Numbered from the stretch's first letter, positions 38,265-47,760 are shown. The stretch is 59,697 bases of DNA from Colwellia sp. (GCA_020630795.1 JAHDIK010000010.1:101406-161102); one strand, 5' to 3'. The notes: a model not told the origin generated them from the letters alone. Numbers and translations: made by a program.

Positions 38265-38687
38265 ATGATATTAATGAATTCTGATTTACCCATATCGATT
38301 AAAGCAAGTTCTTCATTGTCTACAAGCTTCATAAAGCTAGCGTCAATCCTGATCAAGCATGAAGCGCACTTCAATTTTCAAACCCTTGCAGCAGGTTGGT
38401 ATGAAGATGAAAACAACATACTTCAAATAGAGTTTATTGTATTGTGTCATCAGGAATTCACTAAACAATTCAACATCGAAAACTTAGGTAAGCGCACTGA
38501 AATAGCAGATGATGTATTAAGTTATTACGATAATGCTAAGAACAAGGTGACATGCTTCGTTGCTATTACTGAATCAGAGTCAGCGCTATTGCTAACTGAA
38601 CAAAAATTATTGCCCAGTTATACCAAAACAAAACTTGCTAAAGTCTTAAATTTTATAGCAGCAGAACATCATAAAACGCTCTTATAG
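38265..38687 (+). CDS. Hypothetical protein, not recognised
   Basis: A 140-residue reading frame (133-aa-class soluble protein, no signal peptide or membrane segment). Its composition looks like that of the neighbouring proteins. Notable stretches are HFNFQTLAAGWYEDENN and FIVLCHQEFTKQF. There is no clear Shine-Dalgarno before either ATG (38265 or 38274). It has its own space between the malic enzyme terminator and metJ. I assign no function; homologues in relatives would be needed to confirm it is a gene. Confidence 0.5.
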   Translation: MILMNSDLPISIKASSSLSTSFIKLASILIKHEAHFNFQTLAAGWYEDENNILQIEFIVLCHQEFTKQFNIENLGKRTEIADDVLSYYDNAKNKVTCFVAITESESALLLTEQKLLPSYTKTKLAKVLNFIAAEHHKTLL

Positions 38688-38765
38688 CGTAATCTCTGAA
38701 AGAATATTGATGAAATTTGTTGATGAAAAAAAGGAATGAGGGCTGATATTAGCGTTGAGAGCAAT

Positions 38766-38799
38766 GCGTATTTAATTTATGCGACTAAATTAAATACGC
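38766..38799. repeat. Perfect 14-bp inverted repeat downstream of metJ
   Basis: GCGTATTTAATTTA (38766-38779) and TAAATTAAATACGC (38786-38799) pair perfectly around TGCGAC. It lies 7 bp past the metJ stop and 79 bp past the hypothetical gene, between convergent genes, so it probably ends or protects their transcripts. No T run follows on either strand, which is unlike a standard terminator. Confidence 0.5.
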
Positions 38800-38806
38800 T
38801 GTGTTA

Positions 38807-39136
38807 TTAATCGTCTTCCGACTCATATGCACTAAAGTCAGTAATGCCTTTAGCTTCTAATATTTTACGTACGCTAGCAGGTAACTTTTCATTGTTATCT
38901 TTAGCTAGGTCGTTATCGTCTGGCAATGGTTGGCCTGTAAAGGCGTGAAGAAATGCTTCACACAATAACTCACTATTCGTGGCATGCCTAAGGTTGTTAA
39001 CCTGACGTCGCGTTCTTTCATCGGTTAATACTTTAAGAACACGCAAAGGAATAGACACAGTAATTTTTTTTACTTGCTCACTTTTTTTTCCATGTTCGGC
39101 GTATGGATTAATATATTCGTCATTCCACTCTGCCAT
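38807..39136 (-). CDS. metJ: Methionine repressor MetJ
   Basis: MetJ is a ribbon-helix-helix dimer that binds tandem met boxes when loaded with S-adenosylmethionine. The 109-residue sequence keeps the beta-strand [21 protein letters not shown] region and the helix [29 protein letters not shown]. It is divergent from metB across two clusters of met boxes, which predicts control of itself and of metB-metL. Confidence 0.97.
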   Translation of the reverse strand: MAEWNDEYINPYAEHGKKSEQVKKITVSIPLRVLKVLTDERTRRQVNNLRHATNSELLCEAFLHAFTGQPLPDDNDLAKDNNEKLPASVRKILEAKGITDFSAYESEDD

Positions 39137-39254
39137 AAGTTACTGCACCCTTATTTTATGAAACAAGCTTGCTGACCAAATAAATCAACAAAGCAAGTAA
39201 TGTTATTATGACGTAATTTTACTGTTTGTGAGCGTCGAGTCAATAACGAAGTGT

Positions 39255-39334
39255 AAATGTGTAGAAGTTTAGATGTCTAAAACTTCTTGATTAACGATTG
39301 TAAACCGTTTAGAGTTTTAGACATCTAAACATCT
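39255..39334. promoter_or_regulatory. MetJ operator region (two arrays of met boxes)
   Basis: Compared with the met box AGACGTCT, contiguous 8-mers match as follows. Left array: AAATGTGT (39255, 5/8), AGAAGTTT (39263, 6/8), AGATGTCT (39271, 7/8). Right array: AGAGTTTT (39311, 5/8), AGACATCT (39319, 7/8), AAACATCT (39327, 6/8). The best boxes sit in an 18-bp perfect inverted repeat (39267-39284 with 39313-39330). This is the shared metJ/metB control region. Confidence 0.85.
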
Positions 39335-39364
39335 ATTTGATTTAAATCTTAGCTGGAGTACAAA

Positions 39365-40522
39365 ATGGCTGAAAAAAGCATAGCAACTATCGCGGCACGC
39401 GCTGGTTTAAGTAGCGATAAACAACACGCAGGCGTTGTTCCTGCTATACATTTAGCTAGTACGTATGCATTAAAAGGGTTTAATGAAAAACGAGATTATG
39501 ACTATTCACGTACGGGAAATCCTACGCGAGCCTCTTTTGCTCAAGTTATTGCTGAACTAGAAGGTGGCTCTGTAGGTGTAGTTACCAGTACGGGAATGGC
39601 AGCAGTTCACCTTATTTGTCAGTTATTGTGTACAGATGATCTATTGGTTATTCCACACGATTGCTACGGTGGAAGTTACCGTTTGTTTACCCACTTGGCT
39701 AAAAAGGGTAATTTTAAGCTAAGTATCGTTGATCAAAGTGATGAAAAAGCATTAGCTGATGCGTTTAGTCAAAATCCAAAACTAGTATTGATTGAGTCGC
39801 CAAGTAATCCGCTATTACGCGTGGTTGATATTGAAAAAATTACTCATGCAGCTCACAAAGCTGGCGCGTTGGTAGCCGTAGATAATACTTTCATGTCGCC
39901 AGTGTTGCAGAAGCCGTTAGACATGGGAGCAGATATAGTGTTCCATTCAACCACTAAATATATCAACGGTCATAGTGATATTGTAGGCGGTGTATTGGTA
40001 ACCAAAGATCAAGCATTGGGCGAAGAACTTGCGTGGTGGGCGAATTGTATTGGTATTACAGGCTCGCCATTCGATAGCTATTTAGCATTACGTGGTTTGA
40101 AAACATTACCCGTTCGCATGAAGCAGCATCAAAAAAATGCTGATATTATTGCTGAATTCTTAAATACTCATGATGCTGTCGACGTTGTTTATTATCCTGG
40201 CTTAGCTTCTCATCCAAGCCATTCTATTGCTAAAAAGCAACAAAAAAGCTTTGGTGCAATGATGAGCTTTGAAGTAAAAGGTGGTGTAGACGCCGTTAAA
40301 AAACTATTTGAACACATCAAGCTATTTACGTTAGCACAGTCACTAGGTGGTGTTGAAAGTTTGATTAGCCACCCATCAACGATGACACATGCAGGTATGG
40401 AAATTTCTGCGCAGCTTGAAGCTGGTATTACACAATCTCTCGTACGTATTTCGGTAGGTATTGAAGAAGTAGACGATATTCTTGCTGATTTAGAGCAAGC
40501 ATTAAATGCAAGCCAGCAATAA
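39365..40522 (+). CDS. metB: Cystathionine gamma-synthase
   Basis: MetB condenses an O-acylated homoserine with cysteine to cystathionine in methionine synthesis. It is a fold-type I PLP enzyme: YDYSRTGNPTRASF near the N-terminus, SSTGMAAV-type loop (TSTGMAAVHL), and the PLP lysine in HSTTKYINGHSDIVGG (about residue 198). SLGGVESLISHPSTMTHAG is the C-terminal signature. The length of 385 residues is typical. metL follows after 17 bp. Cystathionine beta-lyases are similar, but the metJ/metL context favours MetB. Confidence 0.94.
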   Translation: MAEKSIATIAARAGLSSDKQHAGVVPAIHLASTYALKGFNEKRDYDYSRTGNPTRASFAQVIAELEGGSVGVVTSTGMAAVHLICQLLCTDDLLVIPHDCYGGSYRLFTHLAKKGNFKLSIVDQSDEKALADAFSQNPKLVLIESPSNPLLRVVDIEKITHAAHKAGALVAVDNTFMSPVLQKPLDMGADIVFHSTTKYINGHSDIVGGVLVTKDQALGEELAWWANCIGITGSPFDSYLALRGLKTLPVRMKQHQKNADIIAEFLNTHDAVDVVYYPGLASHPSHSIAKKQQKSFGAMMSFEVKGGVDAVKKLFEHIKLFTLAQSLGGVESLISHPSTMTHAGMEISAQLEAGITQSLVRISVGIEEVDDILADLEQALNASQQ

Positions 40523-40539
40523 ATATTAGTGAAAGTGAA

Positions 40540-43008
40540 ATGAATCAAGTGAATGGTATTGAACAGTTAGTAACAGACAAAAATCAGTTAGCTCAGCATG
40601 CAGTACATGTACATAAATTTGGTGGAAGTAGTTTAGCAACTGTTCAATGTGTTGAGCGTGTTATTGGCATTATTCGGAGCCACTGTAAGTTGAATGACTT
40701 TATTGTTGTTTCGGCTAATGGAAAAACAACTGATGCACTTATCGCTATTTACGAAAGTGCTCACCAAGGTTTGCCTGATGTAAGTCAGTTACTCGTTGAT
40801 CTTGAAACAATGCAACGACAATTGATTCATGAACTGGTATCGGGAACAAAAGATTTATTAGAGCAAAAACTAGCACGTGATATTGCTCAACTTAAACAAT
40901 GGACATCGACAGATATTGAACAACACCAAGCCAGCATTCTTAGCTTAGGAGAAGTATGGTCAGCGAGGTTATTGTCAGCCGTCTTAAATGAACGTGTTTG
41001 TCCTAGCTATGCTATTGATGCTCGTGATTTCTTGGTGATAAATAATGATGAAAATTGCGTAGTAGATGAAGCATTAAGTAGTAAGCAATTTAACGCACAG
41101 TTACAAAAAGAAAAGCTTGCCGTAGTGACTGGGTTTATTGCTAAAAATGCAAATGGTGAAAATTGTACTTTAGGTCGAAACGGTAGTGATTACTCAGCAA
41201 CAATTGTAGCGTCGTTAGCTGGTGCATTAAATGTAACCCTTTGGACCGATGTAGACGGAATATACAGTGCTGATCCAAGAGTTGTTCCGCTCGCAAGAAA
41301 GCTTAATCGTTTGCCTAATGGCGTTGCAAAAGAGCTCGGCCGCTTAGGCAATCCAGTGCTGCATGCTAAAACACTTCAACCATTAGAAAACCATAATACG
41401 CATTTGCATATAGCGAGCAGCTTTGACCCACAAACCTCAGGCACAGAAGTAGGGCGTTTTGGTCAAATTGCTAAATCTGAATTATCAGTGACTTTTTTGA
41501 ACGACTTATTGTTAGCTACGTCGGTTAGCTTAACTGGTTCATATGGCGAGCAAGCTATTAGGCAATTTTCTGCAGTGTGTTCAAATACCCAAGACGGCTA
41601 CATTGTTATTACACAAGACAAACAAAAAGCGTTGAGTCAGTGGTTAGCGAGCCACGATACGGAAGTGTCTTTCAAGCCTGTTTCAATTGTTGCCGCTGTA
41701 GGGCATGAAGTAACAAAACATGGTGATGTAAAAGCTAAATTCAAACGCGCACTTATCCATCATCATCCGCTTCATATCGTTAACTCAACAAACGAACACA
41801 GCTTAATAGCCATTTTATCTCAGCCGTGTACGAGTGAAACGTTAAATAATATTCATCACGCTATGACTAAAGATGCGCGTAACATTGGTCTAGTGGTAGC
41901 AGGTTTAGGAAATATCGGCGAGCGATTTATCGAAATGCTTCCCGCTCAAATGAGCAGAATTCCAGCGCTTGAAAACATACATTTAGTTGGTTTGGTTACA
42001 TCGAAAAAAGCCATGGTAAATGTTGACGGTATAGATGCAGCACAAGCCATGCAGCAATATAAAACTGACGCAAAACCTTACGACAACAAAACCTTGATGT
42101 CGTGGCTTGCCAATCATCCGTACGATGAACTTATAGTGGTTGATATTACGCCTAGCGAAGATTTTAGCTTGTTGTACAAGGACTTTTTTGAAAAAGGTAT
42201 TCATGTAATCGGAGCTAATAAGTGGGCAGCGTCGTCACCAATAGCTGACTATAATCAATTGTTGGAAACCGCGAAAAAGCACAAAAGTTTATGGTTAGGT
42301 AATACAACCGTAGGCGCTGGTTTGCCGATTAATTTTGCGATAAGTGATTTACTTGAATGTGGTGATGAAATTGTTGAAATTTCAGGAATATTTTCAGGAA
42401 CCCTATCGTGGTTATTTGAAACGTATGATGGTAGTACACCGTTTTCTTCATTACTAAAATCGGCGCTTGAGCAAGGCATTACTGAGCCAGATCCTCGTGA
42501 AGATTTATCAGGCAGAGATGTACAGCGTAAGTTGTTGATTTTAGCTAGACTCGCAGGGTTTGAGCTAGGTTTAGACGATATCGAATGCCAAAATCTGGTG
42601 CCTGAATCGTTAAGAGAATTAAGTACACAAGAGTTTTTAGCAAAATCTGACCAACTTGATGAATTTTTCGCTAAAAAGTTAGCGAACGCAAAAGCTAACC
42701 ATGGATGCATTCGTTACATCGCTTCATTTAAGCAAAGTTCTCCTGAATCAGATTCTTCTAAAGTGAAAATTGAAGCTAAAGTGTCGTTAGAAACGCTGCC
42801 TGAACGTGACGCCTTTGCTCACTTAACGCCGTGCGACAATATATTTAAAATAGTCACAGAGCGATACAAAACCAACCCTTTAATTATAAGAGGGCCAGGT
42901 GCAGGGAGAGACGTAACGGCAGCAGGTATACACTCTGATTTAGTTAGTATTTGTAATAACTTAGTGAACCGCAAACAACAAGTTAAACTCAAAGGGCTTG
43001 TACCATAA
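40540..43008 (+). CDS. metL: Bifunctional aspartokinase / homoserine dehydrogenase II
   Basis: This fused enzyme catalyses the first and third steps from aspartate to homoserine. The aspartokinase domain (about 25-300) begins HKFGGSSLA and has TLGRNGSDYSATIVA and LWTDVDGIYSADPR. A linker with degenerate ACT-type sequence (about 310-440) leads to the homoserine dehydrogenase domain (about 447-820) with VVAGLGNIGERFIEM, GANKWAASSP, GNTTVGAGLPI, the GIFSGTLSWLF motif and ARLAGFELGLDDIE. The context metJ-metB-metL supports the methionine-regulated isozyme MetL rather than ThrA. The length of 822 residues is normal. Confidence 0.95.
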   Translation: MNQVNGIEQLVTDKNQLAQHAVHVHKFGGSSLATVQCVERVIGIIRSHCKLNDFIVVSANGKTTDALIAIYESAHQGLPDVSQLLVDLETMQRQLIHELVSGTKDLLEQKLARDIAQLKQWTSTDIEQHQASILSLGEVWSARLLSAVLNERVCPSYAIDARDFLVINNDENCVVDEALSSKQFNAQLQKEKLAVVTGFIAKNANGENCTLGRNGSDYSATIVASLAGALNVTLWTDVDGIYSADPRVVPLARKLNRLPNGVAKELGRLGNPVLHAKTLQPLENHNTHLHIASSFDPQTSGTEVGRFGQIAKSELSVTFLNDLLLATSVSLTGSYGEQAIRQFSAVCSNTQDGYIVITQDKQKALSQWLASHDTEVSFKPVSIVAAVGHEVTKHGDVKAKFKRALIHHHPLHIVNSTNEHSLIAILSQPCTSETLNNIHHAMTKDARNIGLVVAGLGNIGERFIEMLPAQMSRIPALENIHLVGLVTSKKAMVNVDGIDAAQAMQQYKTDAKPYDNKTLMSWLANHPYDELIVVDITPSEDFSLLYKDFFEKGIHVIGANKWAASSPIADYNQLLETAKKHKSLWLGNTTVGAGLPINFAISDLLECGDEIVEISGIFSGTLSWLFETYDGSTPFSSLLKSALEQGITEPDPREDLSGRDVQRKLLILARLAGFELGLDDIECQNLVPESLRELSTQEFLAKSDQLDEFFAKKLANAKANHGCIRYIASFKQSSPESDSSKVKIEAKVSLETLPERDAFAHLTPCDNIFKIVTERYKTNPLIIRGPGAGRDVTAAGIHSDLVSICNNLVNRKQQVKLKGLVP

Positions 43009-43134
43009 ACTGTTGTTAATGCAGTAATCGAATAGCGACATTACACAGCGAGTAAATGATTACTTTACTTGTTAGTTTTAAAATATTTACTAGCATTAAA
43101 GTATCGTATTCATAAACTGAAGTAGCTCAAAGTA

Positions 43135-44529
43135 ATGTCGTCTAAGCATGGTCACGATACGCATTTTACTATTTGTGTTAAAAACCTTTCTCGTCAAATT
43201 TTTGGGAAAAGTGACAAAAAAGAATCTATGTTAGATAGGGCAATTGAATTCTTCAATAGCCCTATTAGCTCTGATCAAGACACCGAACAAAACCAGAGAA
43301 ACAATCAGAAGCAAAATCAAAACGATAAAAAAGAAGCCGTACGTCAACGAGAAGAGCGCTACACGCACTTAGAGGAGTTATGTCGAACTATTTTGGCATT
43401 GAGTGAGGGGGAAACCTTTGAAGATAATAATCGGAAGTCTTCCCAACTTTTAGCTACCGTTCAATTGCTTAGCCCGAGTGAGGGGCCGAGAGTTGCCATC
43501 TCAAATGAATTAAACAAACCACTATACAAAGCTATTATATGTTTACGTGTTTTAGATCGTTTATGTATCGACAATAGAATTACCGAAAGCTATATCAAAG
43601 AGCGCCTTGCCGATCTTCCTGCCGACCAATATTACCATTTCTCTACGATTGACCCTGAGGGATATAAACGTTTTGTTGATGAAGTAAAAATTCCTCTCAT
43701 TAAAGCCGCATTGTTACAAGATATAGGCAATAATCACCCCGATGCACAGCGAATTTTAAAAGGGGAAAGCGGAACCGAAAGTCCTTTTAGAACGCTTGAT
43801 ATTGAAGATCGAACCAACCTGTTACAAATCGACTATCGCGAAACGATAAGATACTTGGTTGAGGGCATCGGTATTGGAAAATATGTCGGAGGCTGCAGAG
43901 AAGAGCGTGACGCATATAACCAAGCTGAAAAGCGTAAACTACTTTTTATAAAGTCTTTACTCAAGGGCAGTGTTAATCCAAAACAAGGGATCGGTAATTT
44001 ATTAAAAGTGCCTCAAATTTATACTTCGATGATTTTATCTACAAAACCGAATTATAATTACACCTTGCTCCCACGCGTGTATCAGGTGTTATATCAAAAT
44101 GCCGAACGAGGCGTGTGTAATCGAGAAGTTATCGACGCGATGTATGAAATTACCGGCATTTTCCCGGTTGGTTATGGCGTTACATTTATTGCTGAAAATA
44201 TGTATGGTGAACAACAAGACCGTTACGAGTATGCGATAGTCAATTACTTGTATCCTTCTGACCCTGAACAGCCCAATTGTAGAACTGCGACACGAAATTT
44301 ATCTTTTATCTCGTTTGGCCAAGATATTGTTGTCTCGAAAGAGCGGAACTTACATTTTCCTGAAACGTCGAAGAAGTTAACCAAAATTAACAAAGAGCGG
44401 CTTAACGAAATTTTAGAGCTACTTTCTTCTAACTATACAGAGCGGCAAAAGCTCGACTTAATTCCGCGATGCTGGTTTGCCAATGAATATTTTTCTATGA
44501 GAGCGCATCAAAAGTTATGGAATAAATAA
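43135..44529 (+). CDS. Degenerate HD-GYP-like protein, function unknown
   Basis: A 464-residue soluble protein. The N-terminus (about 1-80) is polar with a glutamine/asparagine-rich stretch. From about residue 180 it resembles an HD-GYP cyclic-di-GMP phosphodiesterase. LLQDIGNN (about 193-200) stands where HD-GYP proteins have LLHDIG, and the C-terminal EITGIFPVGYGVTF (about 338-351) matches the LxxxGxYPVGxxV segment ending that domain. The HD histidine is glutamine and no GYP or HHE motif is seen between, so hydrolysis of c-di-GMP is unlikely. It lies alone between metL (126 bp) and the convergent argE (7 bp). A non-catalytic binding or scaffold role is an inference. Confidence 0.7.
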   Translation: MSSKHGHDTHFTICVKNLSRQIFGKSDKKESMLDRAIEFFNSPISSDQDTEQNQRNNQKQNQNDKKEAVRQREERYTHLEELCRTILALSEGETFEDNNRKSSQLLATVQLLSPSEGPRVAISNELNKPLYKAIICLRVLDRLCIDNRITESYIKERLADLPADQYYHFSTIDPEGYKRFVDEVKIPLIKAALLQDIGNNHPDAQRILKGESGTESPFRTLDIEDRTNLLQIDYRETIRYLVEGIGIGKYVGGCREERDAYNQAEKRKLLFIKSLLKGSVNPKQGIGNLLKVPQIYTSMILSTKPNYNYTLLPRVYQVLYQNAERGVCNREVIDAMYEITGIFPVGYGVTFIAENMYGEQQDRYEYAIVNYLYPSDPEQPNCRTATRNLSFISFGQDIVVSKERNLHFPETSKKLTKINKERLNEILELLSSNYTERQKLDLIPRCWFANEYFSMRAHQKLWNK

Positions 44530-44536
44530 CTCCTTA

Positions 44537-45694
44537 TTAACTTGCTTCGATACAATATTTGTTAATCATATTAATTAACAATGCATTGGTTTTATCTATT
44601 TCTGAAAACGCTAAAAACTCGTTGGGTTGATGTGCCTGATCAATTGAACCCGGTCCCATCACAATGGTTTGGCATCCTAACTGTTGGATAAATGGAGCTT
44701 CGGTTGCGTAATTAACGGCGCAACATGTATGTCCTGATAGTTGCTCAGCGGTATCGATTAAATCACTCGGTGATTTTTGTTCAAAGCTTGGCGAACTTGG
44801 GTGTAACTCTTGAACCGTAATACGACCAGGGTACTTTTCAGCAAGCGGCTTTAACATGTCGGTTAAGCAGGTAATGAGTTCATCGTCAGTCATACCGGGT
44901 AAAGAACGCATGTCTAGGTCTAATTCACAATGACCACATATTCTATTTGCATTGTCGCCACCTCTTATTGCACCTAAATTTAATGTGGGCGCAGAAACAT
45001 CAAATGCTGAATTGGTATAACGTTGTGCAAGCTTTTCTTTTAGCGCGAGTAGTGCGCCAAGTATTTGATACATTATTTCTATAGCATTTACACCTAAACT
45101 TGGTTTGCTTGAGTGTCCCGATTCACCTTCAACGGTAATTTTGTGCGACATATGCCCTTTATGCATTACTACGGGCACTAAGCTTGTGGGTTCACCTATA
45201 ATTGCTACGTCTGGCTTTATGTCTTGTGTTTGTGCGAAAAAACGAGCTCCTGCCATTGTTGTTTCTTCGTCTGCTGTTGCAAGCACATATAAAGGTTTTG
45301 TTAGTTGTTTTGCGTGTAACCCGCTACATGCTTGTAAAACAAAGGCAAAAAAGCCTTTCATGTCGCACGTACCAAGGCCAAAAAATTTATTATCTTTTTC
45401 TACAATAGATAGCGGGTTAGATGCCCATCTGTTTTCATCAAATGGCACTGTATCGCTGTGCCCCGCAAGTAATAACCCACCTTCACCTGAACCTAATTTC
45501 GCTAACATATTATATTTATTTCGAGTGTTAGGCACTTTTTGCATAGTAATGCTAAATCCTAACGACTCAAACCAACTTGAGAGTAAGTTGATAACGTCTT
45601 TATTTCCTTGATCCCAACTTTCTTGAGTCGAACTAATAGAGGGGCTAGAGATTAATTTTTGTAAAGCTTCATTAAACGTAGGTATATTTTTCAT
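44537..45694 (-). CDS. argE: Acetylornithine deacetylase
   Basis: ArgE removes acetate from N2-acetylornithine to give ornithine in the linear arginine route. It is an M20-family di-zinc enzyme with LLAGHSDTVPF, GTCDMKGFFAFVL (bridging aspartate), ATADEETTMAGAR (catalytic glutamate) and GEPTSLVPV; a C-terminal HQPNEFL holds the last ligand. The length of 385 residues is normal. It is divergent from argC, as in E. coli argE-argCBH. Confidence 0.94.
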   Translation of the reverse strand: MKNIPTFNEALQKLISSPSISSTQESWDQGNKDVINLLSSWFESLGFSITMQKVPNTRNKYNMLAKLGSGEGGLLLAGHSDTVPFDENRWASNPLSIVEKDNKFFGLGTCDMKGFFAFVLQACSGLHAKQLTKPLYVLATADEETTMAGARFFAQTQDIKPDVAIIGEPTSLVPVVMHKGHMSHKITVEGESGHSSKPSLGVNAIEIMYQILGALLALKEKLAQRYTNSAFDVSAPTLNLGAIRGGDNANRICGHCELDLDMRSLPGMTDDELITCLTDMLKPLAEKYPGRITVQELHPSSPSFEQKSPSDLIDTAEQLSGHTCCAVNYATEAPFIQQLGCQTIVMGPGSIDQAHQPNEFLAFSEIDKTNALLINMINKYCIEAS

Positions 45695-45941
45695 TACTTT
45701 TATCGTAAATCTCTTTTTTGTGGGTAGATATGCTAAATAGTTGCATAACTAGTTAATGCGTGTTAATTTGTCGTTGTAATTAAGATAACCTAAATAGCCA
45801 ACAACACAAAGAAAAATACACAGAGAAAAATACTTTCATATTGTAGTTTTTAACTTACTGTTTTTATTGTGAAAAATAGTAAGTGCTTGTCGCGTTTAGT
45901 TGTTGTGTGAATTAAAAATTTAACGATAGTAAAGGGTAAAT
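45695..45941. promoter_or_regulatory. Divergent argE/argC control region with weak ArgR-like sites
   Basis: An ArgR-type half pair TGAAT-TAAAA-ATTTA (45908-45922) is 9/10 to TGAAT/ATTCA, but with a 5-bp rather than 4-bp centre. A second dyad, TAACTAGTTA (45746-45755) flanked by GCAT and ATGC, lies near argE. No full 18-bp ARG box is present, so ArgR control is plausible but not shown. Confidence 0.4.
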
Positions 45942-46976
45942 ATGAAAGTAGCAGTCGTTGGTGCAAGTGGATACGTTGGCGCAGAGCTGATTGGTTTACT
46001 GTGCAACCACAATAAAATTTCACTTGAGCATTTAGTTGTATCAGAAAATAGTAGCTCTAGTGGCATGACTTTCTCTGAGCTTCACCCTAAGTGGTTAGGC
46101 GTATGCGACTTACCGTTAGTTTGCTTTTCTCAACAATGGTTAGATGACGCCGTAAAAGGTATCGATGCTGTTTTTTTTGCTACCCCGCATGAATTCAGTG
46201 CACAGTGGGCGCAAGCCTTTTTAGACGCTGGCGTGAAAGTATTCGATTTGTCTGGTGGTTTTCGTTTAAAAAGCCTGTCTGATTATCCTGAATTTTACGG
46301 GTTTGAGCACGAATTTCCTGAAGCATTAGCTAAGGCGCAATATGGCTTAGCTGAATGGCAGCATGATGAAATTGCTGCGTCAGATTTAATTGCTGTTCCA
46401 GGGTGTTACCCAACAGCAAGTTTATTGTCGCTTAAGCCTATAACATCAAACAACTTACAAAAAGACGACTCTCTTATCGTTGTAAACGGTATTAGTGGTG
46501 TTAGTGGTGCAGGAAGAAAAGCATCGTTAGCGACAAGCTTTTATGAAGTTAGCTTATCGCCATACAATATTTTACAACACAGGCATCAACCTGAAATTAG
46601 CCAAGAAGCAAATGCTCAGGTTATTTTTAATCCTCATTTGGCGCCATTTAAGCGTGGATTACTATCAACGGTAACGTTGCAACTTAAAGCGGGTGTTACT
46701 GCTGAGCAAGTAGATGACGCTTTCGCTAAAGCTTACGCAGATAAACCCTTAGTAAGAACGATTGGGCAATGGCCTAAAATTGACAACGTTGCATACACGC
46801 CATTTGCTGATGTTCATTGGAAAGTTGACGAAAGCAAACAAACGGTTGTTGTAAGCTGTGCTATTGATAATTTATTAAAAGGTGCGGCGTCGCAAGCGGT
46901 TCAATGCGCTAACATCTCACTTGGTTTACCAAGCTATTACAGTTTAATTAATGTGAGTGGAGAAGCTCATGCCTAA
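45942..46976 (+). CDS. argC: N-acetyl-gamma-glutamyl-phosphate reductase
   Basis: ArgC reduces N-acetylglutamyl phosphate to the semialdehyde with NADPH. The Rossmann loop GASGYVGAELIGLL lies at residues 7-20, FFATPHEFS follows, and the catalytic cysteine lies in AVPGCYPTASLLSLKP. GVSGAGRKAS and HRHQPEI are further active-site segments. The length of 344 residues is normal. AAAGGGTAA precedes the ATG. It is the first gene of argC-argB-argF-argG-argH-argA and its stop overlaps the argB start by 8 bp. Confidence 0.96.
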   Translation: MKVAVVGASGYVGAELIGLLCNHNKISLEHLVVSENSSSSGMTFSELHPKWLGVCDLPLVCFSQQWLDDAVKGIDAVFFATPHEFSAQWAQAFLDAGVKVFDLSGGFRLKSLSDYPEFYGFEHEFPEALAKAQYGLAEWQHDEIAASDLIAVPGCYPTASLLSLKPITSNNLQKDDSLIVVNGISGVSGAGRKASLATSFYEVSLSPYNILQHRHQPEISQEANAQVIFNPHLAPFKRGLLSTVTLQLKAGVTAEQVDDAFAKAYADKPLVRTIGQWPKIDNVAYTPFADVHWKVDESKQTVVVSCAIDNLLKGAASQAVQCANISLGLPSYYSLINVSGEAHA

Positions 46977-47760
46977 GCCGTTAGTTATTAAAATTGGTGG
47001 AGCTATTCTTGATCATCAAGAAGAAGGCAAACCTTCGGCGCTTAGTCAGCTGTTATCAGTAATTGCTGGTTTAAAAGATCATGCCGTTGTTCTTGTTCAT
47101 GGTGGAGGTTGTGTTGTAGACGAAATGCTGGCACAAGCGGGTTTTACCACAGAGAAAAAGCATGGTTTACGCGTAACACCTCAAGAACAAATGCCAATTA
47201 TTAGTGGTGCTTTAGCTGGCAGTGTAAACAAATCGATTGTTGCACAAGCCACAAATCAAAACATACAAGCTGTTGGTTTGTCGTTAACCGATGGAGGAAT
47301 GATTCAATGTAACATTTCTCCATTAGAGTTAGGTATGGTTGGCGTACCAAAAGCACAAAACAGTAAACTATTAGACAACCTAATTAACGCTAAATTTTTA
47401 CCGGTAATTTCATCAATCGGTTCTATCAATAGCGGAGAATTAGTGAACGTAAATGCTGATGATGCGGCGGTAGAAATATGCCAATTGCTTAACGGTGAAC
47501 TGTTGTTATTAACAGATGTAAATGGTGTAAAAGACGCTAGCGGTGAATACATGGAATCAATTAACAGTGAACAAGCAAAACAGTTAATTGACGAGGGGGT
47601 TATTTCTGGCGGAATGACAGCCAAAGTTAACGCAGCACTTCACGCCGCAAACCAATTACGACGAAGTATCGCGGTTGCCAGTTGGCAGTCACCTGAGAAA
47701 ATTTCACAATTACTCAATGGTGACAATATAGGCACCCGCATTGAAGCAGATAATAGTTAA
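46969..47760 (+). CDS. argB: Acetylglutamate kinase
   Basis: ArgB phosphorylates N-acetylglutamate. It is an amino-acid-kinase fold: LVIKIGGAIL at the N-terminus, LVHGGGCVVDEML, KHGLRVT, VNVNADDAAVEIC and LLLLTDVNGVKD, then ISGGMTAKVNAAL. The ORF reaches a GTG at 46957, but the ATG at 46969 has GGAGAAG upstream and overlaps the argC stop (ATGCCTAA), giving 263 residues. The short N-terminus lacks the extra helix of arginine-sensitive hexameric kinases, so direct feedback by arginine is unlikely. Confidence 0.95.
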   Translation: MPKPLVIKIGGAILDHQEEGKPSALSQLLSVIAGLKDHAVVLVHGGGCVVDEMLAQAGFTTEKKHGLRVTPQEQMPIISGALAGSVNKSIVAQATNQNIQAVGLSLTDGGMIQCNISPLELGMVGVPKAQNSKLLDNLINAKFLPVISSIGSINSGELVNVNADDAAVEICQLLNGELLLLTDVNGVKDASGEYMESINSEQAKQLIDEGVISGGMTAKVNAALHAANQLRRSIAVASWQSPEKISQLLNGDNIGTRIEADNS

